Origin: Deltaproteobacteria bacterium
Lineage (GTDB): Bacteria > Myxococcota_A > Polyangia > Polyangiales > Ga0077539
Length of the DNA stretch: 64,000 nt
Assembly: GCA_016218725.1 (NCBI GenBank)
Contig: JACRDB010000107.1
Location: 1-64,000, forward strand
Direction of reading: 5' to 3'
The notes beneath the pieces were generated by a model. It saw only the letters and a program-made list of their open reading frames with translations. It ran no database searches and was not told the origin of the DNA. Made by a program: the position numbers and the translations under genes. The stretch's first letter is position 1; the number at the start of each line of letters is the position of its first letter. This document shows, piece by piece, positions 26,497-34,044 of this stretch.

Positions 26497-27819
26497 ATGA
26501 CTGACCTCGGACCCCGCCCCCGGCACCTCCCGATCGCCCCGACGGCGCCGCCGGGACGGAGGAACCTCCCGCTGGCCGGGGAGAGTCGCCTCATCGACCA
26601 GCGCTGGCAGCCTGTGTACGCCGTGTGGGAGATCACCCTGCGGTGCGACCTGGCGTGCCGCCATTGTGGGTCCCGCGCGGGGCGCACGCGGCCGGACGAG
26701 CTGTCCACCGCGGAGTGCCTGGACCTCGTGCGGCAGATGGCGGAGCTGGGCGTCAAGGAGGTCACGGTCATCGGCGGCGAGGCGTACCTCCGGGACGACT
26801 GGCTGGACATCGTCCGGGAGGTGCGGCGCCTGGGGATGGACTGCACCATGACCACCGGCGGCCGGGGGCTCACGCTGGAGCGCGCCCAGGCCGCCAAGGC
26901 CGCGGGGCTCCGGAGCGTGAGCGTGTCCGTGGACGGCCTGGAGGCCACCCACGACCAGCTCCGGGGCGTGCAGGGGAGCTGGCGGAGCGCCTTCGAGGCC
27001 TTCGCCAACCTCAAGGCCGCGGGCATCCCGGTGAGCGCCAACTCGCAGTTCGGGCGCCACAGCGTGCGGGAGATGCCCGAGGTGTTCGAGACCCTGGTGG
27101 CCGCGGGGATCCACTCGTGGCAGGTGCAGCTCACGGTGGCCATGGGCAGGGCCGCGGACGAGCCCGAGCTCCTCCCGGAGCCCTACCAGCTCCTGGAGGT
27201 GATGCCCATGCTCGCCCGCCTCAAGAAGCGCGCGGACCAGGCCCGGGTGCGCATCTGGCCGGGGAACAACATCGGGTACTTTGGCCCCTACGAGTCCACC
27301 CTCCGGGGCACGCTCCCGCGCGGGCACATGGCCTCCTGCGGCGCCGGGAGGAGCACCCTCGGGATCGAGGCCGACGGATCCATCAAGGGCTGCCCCTCGC
27401 TCCCCACGGACCGCTACACGGGAGGGAACATCCGGGACCACTCCCTGCGGGACATCTGGGAGCGCTCGACCCCCTTGCGGTTCACCCGCGATCGCACCGT
27501 GGATGACCTCTGGGGCTACTGTAGGGGTTGCTACTACAACGACGTATGCCGCGCCGGGTGCTCCTGGACCACGGACGTGCTCCTCGGGCGCCCTGGGAAC
27601 AACCCCTACTGCCACCACCGCGCGCTGGAGCTCCTGCGGGAGGGCAAGCGCGAGCGCGTGGTGCAGGTCGAGAAGCCACCCGGGGAGCCCTTCGATCACG
27701 GGCTCTTCGAGATCGTGCTGGAGGACTGGCCCGAGGCCGAGCTCGCCAGCGCCCAGCGCCTCGCGGAGACCGGCGAGGGCTGGCTGCCGCTCCATGATGG
27801 CTACACCCCGAGGACGTGA
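26497..27819 (+). CDS. Radical SAM/SPASM enzyme, copy 1
   Basis: 440 aa. The radical SAM motif CDLACRHC (Cys 50, 54, 57) binds the SAM-cleaving [4Fe-4S] cluster. GGE is at 93-95 and SVDG at 144-147. The C-terminal SPASM domain has seven Cys (281, 299, 342, 345, 351, 355, 372) in the order expected for auxiliary clusters, with CRGCYYNDVCRAGC. SPASM enzymes of this layout commonly modify peptides or proteins (RiPP maturation). The N-terminal 45 residues (PRPRHLPIAP, RRNLPLAGES) are conserved with copy 2 at 29795 and may be family-specific. The stop overlaps the start of the next small protein (TGATG), coupling enzyme and putative substrate. No RRE domain is recognisable, so substrate recognition may depend on another part of the enzyme. 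The chemistry is unproven. Confidence 0.9.
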   Translation: MTDLGPRPRHLPIAPTAPPGRRNLPLAGESRLIDQRWQPVYAVWEITLRCDLACRHCGSRAGRTRPDELSTAECLDLVRQMAELGVKEVTVIGGEAYLRDDWLDIVREVRRLGMDCTMTTGGRGLTLERAQAAKAAGLRSVSVSVDGLEATHDQLRGVQGSWRSAFEAFANLKAAGIPVSANSQFGRHSVREMPEVFETLVAAGIHSWQVQLTVAMGRAADEPELLPEPYQLLEVMPMLARLKKRADQARVRIWPGNNIGYFGPYESTLRGTLPRGHMASCGAGRSTLGIEADGSIKGCPSLPTDRYTGGNIRDHSLRDIWERSTPLRFTRDRTVDDLWGYCRGCYYNDVCRAGCSWTTDVLLGRPGNNPYCHHRALELLREGKRERVVQVEKPPGEPFDHGLFEIVLEDWPEAELASAQRLAETGEGWLPLHDGYTPRT

Positions 27820-28379
27820 TGTATCGCCCACTCGCCCCTTGCCCTGGATGCGCTCGCCACGTGCTCACCACGGAGGCCTCGTGCCCGTTCTGCGAGCGGG
27901 GCCTCGCGCAGCTCTCGCCGGCGCCGGACACGCGCCGGAGGCTCTCCCGCGCGGCGGCCTTTGCCTTCGGGGCGACGCTGGCGGCGGGCGCGTGCAGCTC
28001 GTCCACCACGGGCGTGGACGCGGGCGGCGGGGACACCGCGCGGGCCGAGAGCGGCCCGCCGGAGGACACCACCCCGCGGGACACTGGCGCGCGGGACACC
28101 AACGCCCAGGAGTCCGGCCCCCCGGACGACACCGGCGGTCCGATGCCCGAGTACGGCGCCCCACCCCCTCAGGACGCAGGCCGGGACGCCGCGGGGCCCA
28201 CGGACACCGGAGCGCCGGTGGCCGCCTACGGCGCCCCGGCCCCGCGGGACGCCGGGCGGGACGCGGCCCCGCCGGACGACGAGGGCGGCGGCAGCGCGGA
28301 CTACGGCGCCCCCCCAAAGCCCGACGCGGGCGGCGCGATGAACCTCTACGGCGCCCCGCCGCGCGACGGCGGCTCCTGA
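27819..28379 (+). CDS. Zinc-ribbon stalk lipoprotein with four XYG motifs: putative radical SAM substrate 1
   Basis: 186 aa. Cys 8, 11, 22 and 25 (CPGC...CPFC) form a zinc-ribbon-like N-terminus. RRRLSR precedes a hydrophobic segment ending at Cys 59 (AFGATLAAGAC), like a signal peptide/lipobox but placed after an unusually long N-region. Then comes a D-T/D-D-rich stalk with four X-Y-G-A-P motifs at Tyr 112, 137, 162 and 177, each followed within a few residues by an acidic D-A-G or D-G-G. The only other Tyr is Tyr 2. It starts by one-base overlap with radical SAM copy 1. Unmodified, it would be an ordinary stalk protein; the regular motifs and the coupled enzymes suggest they are modified. 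The motif role is inference. Confidence 0.82.
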   Translation: MYRPLAPCPGCARHVLTTEASCPFCERGLAQLSPAPDTRRRLSRAAAFAFGATLAAGACSSSTTGVDAGGGDTARAESGPPEDTTPRDTGARDTNAQESGPPDDTGGPMPEYGAPPPQDAGRDAAGPTDTGAPVAAYGAPAPRDAGRDAAPPDDEGGGSADYGAPPKPDAGGAMNLYGAPPRDGGS

Positions 28380-28386
28380 CGGCGGA

Positions 28387-28440
28387 CCGTTCAACGGACA
28401 CAATAACCAATACTTCAACCGATATCACAACGAGGAAAGA
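28387..28440 (+). promoter_or_regulatory. AT-rich leader with small dyad and strong RBS
   Basis: The 61-base gap between small proteins 1 and 2 is clearly AT-richer than its neighbours. It starts with the dyad CCGTTCAACGG (28387-28397) and ends in GAGGAAAG immediately before the ATG at 28441, a strong Shine-Dalgarno. An internal promoter or processing site is possible; no clear -35/-10 pair is seen. Confidence 0.35.
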
Positions 28441-29187
28441 ATGAACCCGAGCCTGGTGCCTTGTCCGTCGTGCCGTCGCCACATCCGTGTGGCGGAGGCG
28501 CGCTGCCCCTTCTGCCGGGAGGCGCTCCTGGGGGACCTCTCGGCGCGGGTGATCCCGGGCACCACGCAGCGCCTCGGGCGCTCGGCGGCGTTCACCTTCG
28601 CGACCTCGCTGGCCCTCGGGGCGTGCAGCGGGACCACCACCATGGGCCCGGGGCCCACGGAGGACGCCTCGCCGGACTCGGGCGGGACCGCGGACACCGG
28701 CGCCGCGGACACCGGCGGGGCGCGGGACTCCGGGGCGGCGGACACGGGCGGGGCGACCGACACGGGGCCCGTGGACACCGGCAACATCGCGCCGCCCTAT
28801 GGCTTCCCGGCCACGGACTCCGGCGTCCCTAGGGACACCGCGGAGCCTCGGGACACCTCGACCCCACGGGACACTGGTGGTGTCGCGCCGGCCTACGGGC
28901 TCCCGCCGATGGACTCCGGCGCCCCGAGGGACACCGGCGCCATCGCGCCGCCCTACGGCTTCCCGGCCACGGACTCCGGGACGCCCGAGGACGGCGGAGG
29001 GGTGATGCCCCTCTACGGGCTGCCTACGCCCGTGGACTCCGGCGCGGCGGACACCGCTCCGCCACCGGACTCCACGCGCCCCCCGCGGGACTCCGGCGGG
29101 GTGGTGCCCCTCTACGGTCTCCCCCCGTCCCCCGACGCTGGGCGCGACGGGTCCATCGGTGTACGCTATGGAGCCCCTCCGCGGTGA
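28441..29187 (+). CDS. Zinc-ribbon stalk lipoprotein with six XYG motifs: putative radical SAM substrate 2
   Basis: 248 aa, the longest of the three relatives. The N-terminus has Cys 8, 11, 22 and 25 (CPSC...CPFC), identical in spacing to substrate 1. After RLGRS a hydrophobic stretch ends in the lipobox LGAC (Cys 62). A D-T-G stalk carries six tyrosine motifs at Tyr 120, 152, 172, 192, 225 and 243: PPYGFPATDSG (twice), PAYGLPPMDSG, PLYGLPTP, PLYGLPPSP and a terminal RYGAPPR. All six tyrosines of the protein are in this motif. The zinc ribbon could be the cytoplasmic recognition leader left behind when the lipoprotein is exported; this is inference. Confidence 0.82.
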   Translation: MNPSLVPCPSCRRHIRVAEARCPFCREALLGDLSARVIPGTTQRLGRSAAFTFATSLALGACSGTTTMGPGPTEDASPDSGGTADTGAADTGGARDSGAADTGGATDTGPVDTGNIAPPYGFPATDSGVPRDTAEPRDTSTPRDTGGVAPAYGLPPMDSGAPRDTGAIAPPYGFPATDSGTPEDGGGVMPLYGLPTPVDSGAADTAPPPDSTRPPRDSGGVVPLYGLPPSPDAGRDGSIGVRYGAPPR

Positions 29188-29210
29188 GGGCCCCCGCGAT
29201 TCTTCTCCCC

Positions 29211-29230
29211 ACACCCCGAGGGCGGGGTGT
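29211..29230. terminator. Seven-bp GC hairpin between small proteins 2 and 3
   Basis: The arms ACACCCC and GGGGTGT are separated by GAGGGC. The hairpin lies 24 bases after the stop of substrate 2 and before the RBS of substrate 3. Only a short TTGT follows, so it could attenuate or stabilise a transcript and is not a clear intrinsic terminator. Confidence 0.3.
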
Positions 29231-29256
29231 TGTCCCCTGAAGGAGTGATGACCACG

Positions 29257-29790
29257 ATGAAGAGCCTTGTCCCTTGTCCTTCTTGCGCGCGGCACGTCCG
29301 CCTCGGCGACGCCGAGTGTCCCTTCTGCCGGCACGCCCTGGACGCGTCCCTGGCGTCCCTGGCGGTGCCCGGCACCACCCGGAGGATGAAGCGCGCGGCG
29401 ATGTTCACCTTCGCGGCCTCGCTGGCGGTGACCGGCTGCGGCTCGTCCACGGGCGGCGGCGACGCCGCCACGGCGGACACGGGCACCACCCCCACGGACA
29501 CAGGCACCACCCCCACGGACACGGGCTCCGGCGGGGACACGGGCACCACCCCCACGGACTCCGGCCGACCAGACACGGGCTCCGCGGACACCGGCTCCAT
29601 GGCCGACACGACCACCCCCACGGATACGGGCACCACCCCCACGGACTCCGGGCAGCCGGACACCGGGACCGTGGCGGACACCGGCGGGATCGCGCCGCTC
29701 TACGGCGCCGTGCCCGCGGACGCCGGGATGGACACCGGCGGCGGGGGCCTGCGCTATGGCGCCCCGCCCCTGCGCGACGACTGGTGCTGA
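29257..29790 (+). CDS. Zinc-ribbon stalk lipoprotein with two XYG motifs: putative radical SAM substrate 3
   Basis: 177 aa from ATG 29257 (AAGGAG about 11 bases upstream); ATG 29248 or GTG 29227 are alternatives. The N-terminus MKSLVPCPSCARH has the same Cys spacing (Cys 7, 10, 21, 24). After RRMKR a hydrophobic stretch ends in the lipobox VTGC (Cys 61). The stalk is made of near-identical T-D-T-G-T-T-P units. Two motifs, PLYGAVPADAG (Tyr 149) and RYGAPPLRDDWC (Tyr 167), are at the C-terminus, and there are no other tyrosines. The protein ends in Cys. It has fewer motifs than its relatives, and its stalk is expanded by a DNA repeat. Radical SAM copy 2 starts five bases after its stop. Confidence 0.8.
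   Translation: MKSLVPCPSCARHVRLGDAECPFCRHALDASLASLAVPGTTRRMKRAAMFTFAASLAVTGCGSSTGGGDAATADTGTTPTDTGTTPTDTGSGGDTGTTPTDSGRPDTGSADTGSMADTTTPTDTGTTPTDSGQPDTGTVADTGGIAPLYGAVPADAGMDTGGGGLRYGAPPLRDDWC
29475..29652 (+). repeat. 21-base imperfect tandem repeat inside substrate 3
   Basis: A unit coding roughly for D-T-G-T-T-P-T (GACACGGGCACC...) is repeated in tandem and then spaced, at least four times, within the stalk. Such repeats can change copy number by slippage, so stalk length probably varies between strains. Confidence 0.6.
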
Positions 29791-29794
29791 AGCA

Positions 29795-31117
29795 GTGACC
29801 GCGGAGCTCCCGCCCAGACCCCGGTCCCTGCCCATCGCCCCGAAGGCCCTGCCCGCCCGGAGGAACCTCCCCCTGGCGGGCGAGAGCCGCGCGCTGGACC
29901 AGGTATGGAAACCCACGGTGGCCGTGTGGGAGCTCACCCTACAGTGTGACCTGGCGTGTCGCCATTGTGGTTCCAGGGCTGGCAGGGCGCGGCCCGACGA
30001 GCTCACCACCGACGAGTGTCTGGACCTCATCACGCAGATGGCGGACCTCGGCGTCAAGGAGGTCACGGTCATCGGCGGCGAGGCGTACCTGCGCCCGGAC
30101 TGGACCGTGCTGGGTCAGGCCATCCGGGCGCGGGGCATCGAGCTCACCATGACCACCGGAGGCCGGGGTATGACCCCCGAGCGCGCGCAGGAGGTGCGCG
30201 ACGCGGGGGTGCAGAGCATCTCCGTGTCGGTGGACGCGCTGGGGGGCCTCCATGACCAGCTCCGGGGTGTGCAGGGGAGCTGGGAGGCGGCCTTCAACGC
30301 CATTCGCAACCTCCGGGCGGTGGGGCTGCCGGTGAGCGCCAACACGCAGATCGCGAGGCCCGCGCTGTTGGAGATCGAGCCCCTGACGGAGCTCTTGATG
30401 GACGCGGGGATTCACTCCTGGCAGGTGTCCATGACGGTGCCGATGGGCAGGGCGGCGGACGAGCCGGAGCTGATCCTGGAGCCCTTCCAGGTGCTGGAGG
30501 TGATGCCCATGATCGCCCGGGTGAAGCGCCGGATGAACGCGCGTCGGGTGCGGCTCTGGCCCGGGAACGACATTGGATACTTCGGCCCCTACGAGACGCT
30601 CCTGCGAGGGACCATGCCGCGGGGGCACATGTCCTCGTGCGGGGCCGGGAGGCTCACCCTCGGGATCGAGGCCGACGGGTCCCTCAAGGGTTGTCCGTCC
30701 CTGCCCACGAAGGACTACGTGGGCGGGAACATCCGGGACAACACCCTGAGGGACGTCTGGGAGCGCTCGCAGGCGCTGCGCTTCACGCGGGACCGCACGG
30801 TGAACGACCTCTGGGGCTACTGCCGCGGGTGCTACTACGCGGACGAGTGCCGCGGGGGCTGCTCCTGGACGGCCCACGTGGTCTTTGGCCGCATCGGGAA
30901 CAACCCCTTCTGCCACCACCGGGCGCTGGAGCACCTCCGCCAGGGCCAGCGCGAGCGGCTCCGGCAGGTGCAGCCGCCGGAGGGGACGCCCTTTGACCAC
31001 GGGGTCTTCGAGGCGTACCTTGAGCCCTGGCCCGAGGACGAGCTCCAGCGGGCGCGGGAGGTGGCCCAGAGCGGCGAGGGGTTCCTCCTGCACACGGAGC
31101 GCGCCCGCAACACCTGA
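29795..31117 (+). CDS. Radical SAM/SPASM enzyme, copy 2
   Basis: 440 aa from GTG 29795, the same length as copy 1 and strongly similar throughout. The radical SAM Cys are 51, 55 and 58 in CDLACRHC. A GGE motif follows, and the SPASM C-terminus has CGAGR, GCPSLP, CRGCYYADECRGGC and CHHR. The shared N-terminal block (PRPRSLPIAP, RRNLPLAGES) points to duplication within the locus. Two non-identical enzymes may divide the work between motif variants (YGAP against YGFP/YGLP) or form a pair. It follows substrate 3 after five bases, so the five genes read as one cassette. A TPR-kinase gene begins 58 bases downstream. Confidence 0.9.
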   Translation: MTAELPPRPRSLPIAPKALPARRNLPLAGESRALDQVWKPTVAVWELTLQCDLACRHCGSRAGRARPDELTTDECLDLITQMADLGVKEVTVIGGEAYLRPDWTVLGQAIRARGIELTMTTGGRGMTPERAQEVRDAGVQSISVSVDALGGLHDQLRGVQGSWEAAFNAIRNLRAVGLPVSANTQIARPALLEIEPLTELLMDAGIHSWQVSMTVPMGRAADEPELILEPFQVLEVMPMIARVKRRMNARRVRLWPGNDIGYFGPYETLLRGTMPRGHMSSCGAGRLTLGIEADGSLKGCPSLPTKDYVGGNIRDNTLRDVWERSQALRFTRDRTVNDLWGYCRGCYYADECRGGCSWTAHVVFGRIGNNPFCHHRALEHLRQGQRERLRQVQPPEGTPFDHGVFEAYLEPWPEDELQRAREVAQSGEGFLLHTERARNT

Positions 31118-31148
31118 AAGGTGCGCCCTGGGTACCTCGGGCGTACAC

Positions 31149-31165
31149 TCAAGCACCTTGCTTGA
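31149..31165. promoter_or_regulatory. Small hairpin before the TPR-kinase gene
   Basis: The arms TCAAGC and GCTTGA are separated by ACCTT, just before the GAGG ribosome-binding site and the ATG at 31176. It could affect translation of the kinase gene, or mark the end of the radical SAM transcript. No T-run follows. Confidence 0.25.
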
Positions 31166-31175
31166 GGACAACCCC

Positions 31176-33530
31176 ATGGCCCTCGCGGCGGCCGGCGTGG
31201 TGCTCCTGGGGCTCCTCGGGGTGCTCTTCAAGGTCCGGGCCCGCAGCCAGAAGCCCTCGAACAGCATCAAGGGGATGGACGCGCTCCTGGAGGCCGGGCG
31301 CTACCACGAGGCCGCCTCCCTGGCGATGCAGCACAAGCGCTGGGCGGACGCCCTGGACCTCTTCCTCCGCGCGCAGGAGCCCGGGCGCGCGGCGGGGGCC
31401 GCTCAGCGCATGGGGAACGTGCGCCTGGCCGCGGAGCTCTACGAGCGCGCCGGGGAGCCCGACCGCGCCGCCCAGCTCTACGACGAGGCCGGCCACAAGG
31501 AGAAGGCCCGGCAGCTCCGGAACGTCGCCCCCAAGGCCCCGCCCGTAAACGACGTGAGGGCCGCCCAGAAGGCCCGGGACCTGGCGAAGAAGGCCTCCAG
31601 CCTGGAGGAGCGCGTCCAGGCCCAGGAGGCGGCCCAGAAGGCCGCCGAGGTGCTGCTGTCCCAGGGCGAGATCACCCGCGCGGCGGAGCTCTACCGCGAC
31701 GCGGAGCTCTACGACGACGCCATCAACCTCTACGCCACGGTGCTGGGCCAGCCCGCCGAGGCCGCGGCGCTGATGCTCAAGAAGGGACAGCCCGAGCGCG
31801 CCGCGGAGCTCTTCGAGGTGGCCGGGGAGCCCGAGAGCGCCGCCCGGGTGTGGGCTGACGTAGCGCGTAACTCTGCGAAACCATTGGATTATCTCGATCG
31901 CATCGAGAAGCTGTCACCGAAGACCCTGGTGGGGCTCCTGGAGAAGCTCACGGGCTCCGACGGGCCCTCGAAGGACAACGCGGAGCTGCACTACCGCCTC
32001 GGGCTGACGCTCGCCAAGGAGGGCCAGGCCCAGCGGGCGCGGGAGCTCTTCGAGGCGCTGCGCGGGGCGGTGGGCGCGTACAAAGACCTGGACGCGCGGT
32101 TGAGCGCGCTGGAGCGGCGGGAGAACCCCTCGCTCCACGACCCTCGGAGGGAGGACGCGACGCGGGTGGACCCTCACCCTCCGACGATCATGGACCGGGC
32201 CCCGAGGGTGGTGGTGCAGCCCGTGCTCCTGGAGGCATCGGTGCCCACCGAGGAGGCTCGGGCGATGGTGCAGCAGGCCACGAGGGCCGCGGTGGAGCGG
32301 GCCCGGAGGAGCTCCTTCCCGCCGCCGATGGGCGCGTCCAGGGACGGTCCCACGGTGTCCTACCGGGTGACCCACGAGCACCGGGTGTTCGCCCAGGGGC
32401 TGGAGCCCCAGAAGCTCACGCTGGACCTGATGCAGGACGCGGCGGTGAGGGCGGCCCGTGGGGGCCCCGGGGTGGAGACCCTGCGGGCGTACGTGGGCGA
32501 CCGACCCTGTGACCTGCAGAACATCGAGGTGTTCTACCGCCTGGGTCTCGCGCACCTGGCGGCGGGGGCGTGGAGCGAGGCCCTGGCGGCCTTCCTGGCG
32601 GTAGAGGATGCCTCGCCGGGGTACCGGGACGCCGAGGGCCGGGCGGCGCAGCTGCGGGCCTGGCAGCTCGCGGTGGGATCCAAGGCCTCGGTGCTTGGGG
32701 CGAGGGTGCCGCAGGCGCCAGCGGACGCGGGGCGCTACCAGCTCCGGGGGGAGCTGGGCCGAGGCGGCATGGCGGTGGTGTACCGCGCGGTGGACACGCT
32801 CCTCGGGCGCGAGGTGGCGCTGAAGTTCCTGGCCCCGGAGTTCAGCGAGCACAAGGAGATGAAGGACCTCTTCGCGCGGGAGGCGCGCTCCGTGGCGGGG
32901 CTCAACCACCCGAACATCGTGACGGTGTACGACATCGGCGAGTACGGCGGGCGGAGCTTCATCGCGATGGAGTTCGTGGAGGGGCAGACCGTGGCGGAGC
33001 TGATCACCGAGCAGGAGCGGGTGCCGGTGCTGGCGGCGCTGCAGATCACGCAGCAGGTGCTCCAGGCGCTGGACGCGGCCCACGGGCGGCAGATCATCCA
33101 CCGGGACGTGAAGCCGTCGAACATGATGCGCCTGCCGTCGGGGCTGGTGAAGCTGATGGATTTCGGCCTGGCCAAGTCCATCGCGGGCGGGGCCAAGGCC
33201 TCGGTGGTGGCGGGCACGCCCGCGTACATGCCCGAGGAGCAGCTCCTGGGGAACGACGTGGACCACCGCGCGGACCTGTTCTCCGCGGGCGTTTCCCTCT
33301 ACGAGATGCTCGCCGGGGACGTGCCCTTCACGGGCCTGGACCGGAGCTCCACGCCCCTGGGGCTCCGCGGGCGCGTGCCGGGGGTGCCCGAGGTGCTGGA
33401 CAAGGTGCTGGCCACGGCGCTCGCCAAGGACCCCTCGGCGCGCTTCCAGACCGCGCAGGACTTCGCGATCCCCGTGCGGCGCATCCTCGCGGCGGTCTCG
33501 CAGATGATGCGCTCGCCCGCCAAGAAGTGA
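31176..33530 (+). CDS. Membrane-anchored TPR-rich Ser/Thr protein kinase
   Basis: 784 aa. An N-terminal membrane helix (about 2-18, ALAAAGVVLLGLLGVLF) is followed by a long TPR-like helical array (about 28-320, repeated AAELYxxAGEPxRAAxLY units), a flexible region, another TPR-like repeat and then a C-terminal Hanks kinase starting at about residue 519 (GRYQLRGELGRGGMAVVY). HRDVKPSN begins at about 642 and DFG at about 662. The activation segment reads GTPAYMPEEQ where most kinases have APEQ. Key catalytic residues are intact. The kinase-at-C-terminus order is unusual but known in myxobacteria. It is downstream of the radical SAM cassette; a functional link is only positional. Confidence 0.9.
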   Translation: MALAAAGVVLLGLLGVLFKVRARSQKPSNSIKGMDALLEAGRYHEAASLAMQHKRWADALDLFLRAQEPGRAAGAAQRMGNVRLAAELYERAGEPDRAAQLYDEAGHKEKARQLRNVAPKAPPVNDVRAAQKARDLAKKASSLEERVQAQEAAQKAAEVLLSQGEITRAAELYRDAELYDDAINLYATVLGQPAEAAALMLKKGQPERAAELFEVAGEPESAARVWADVARNSAKPLDYLDRIEKLSPKTLVGLLEKLTGSDGPSKDNAELHYRLGLTLAKEGQAQRARELFEALRGAVGAYKDLDARLSALERRENPSLHDPRREDATRVDPHPPTIMDRAPRVVVQPVLLEASVPTEEARAMVQQATRAAVERARRSSFPPPMGASRDGPTVSYRVTHEHRVFAQGLEPQKLTLDLMQDAAVRAARGGPGVETLRAYVGDRPCDLQNIEVFYRLGLAHLAAGAWSEALAAFLAVEDASPGYRDAEGRAAQLRAWQLAVGSKASVLGARVPQAPADAGRYQLRGELGRGGMAVVYRAVDTLLGREVALKFLAPEFSEHKEMKDLFAREARSVAGLNHPNIVTVYDIGEYGGRSFIAMEFVEGQTVAELITEQERVPVLAALQITQQVLQALDAAHGRQIIHRDVKPSNMMRLPSGLVKLMDFGLAKSIAGGAKASVVAGTPAYMPEEQLLGNDVDHRADLFSAGVSLYEMLAGDVPFTGLDRSSTPLGLRGRVPGVPEVLDKVLATALAKDPSARFQTAQDFAIPVRRILAAVSQMMRSPAKK

Positions 33531-33540
33531 CGGGCTTTGG

Positions 33541-34044
33541 TTACCCTCGCAGCCGCGACGGGTCCGCCGGGGCGACGCCCACGCTCACCACATCGCCCTG
33601 GAGGACCTCGTGTTCACGTGGGCGGGGCCGGACCGGCGGAGGCGGCGGCACCCTGGGCCTCGGGGCCTGGCGCACCCTGGGAGGCGGCGCCGGGCGCGGT
33701 GGGGGCTGGGCGTGCGGGAACTCCGGGGGCTGTGGGGTGACGGTCATCATTTCGCCATCGGCGAGGAGGTTCTCCTCGGGCAGGGGCACCTGGGGAGAGG
33801 GCAGGGTCAACGGCGCGGGGGGCGGGTGGCGCAAGACCCCGGTGGCCAGCCCAACCTCCCGGAGGGCCCGGCCAGGGGCCCCGCGATGGAGGTCCTGGCG
33901 GGCGCCCTCGCCGTGGCGAGAGAGCTCCCCGGCGCGGTCCGTGGCGCATTGGGGGTCCTGGCACCCCGCGAATAGTGCCCCGGCCAGCCAGGTGGTCAGG
34001 GAGGGGATGGTCAGGCTCGCTCCAGCCGCGTGAGGGCGTCGCAT
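33541..34044 (-). CDS. Short hypothetical lipoprotein with Pro-rich tail
   Basis: 167 aa. The N-terminus ends in a lipobox-like AGC (TTWLAGALFAGCQDPQC) and the first mature segment has two Cys. The rest has no recognised domain: a basic stretch (HGEGARQDLHRGAPGRALREVG) and a proline-rich C-terminal half (AQPPPRPAPPPRVRQAPRPR). It is convergent with the TPR-kinase gene, with 10 bases between their ends. The coding call rests on the signal peptide and the unbroken frame. Confidence 0.5.
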   Translation of the reverse strand: MRRPHAAGASLTIPSLTTWLAGALFAGCQDPQCATDRAGELSRHGEGARQDLHRGAPGRALREVGLATGVLRHPPPAPLTLPSPQVPLPEENLLADGEMMTVTPQPPEFPHAQPPPRPAPPPRVRQAPRPRVPPPPPVRPRPREHEVLQGDVVSVGVAPADPSRLRG

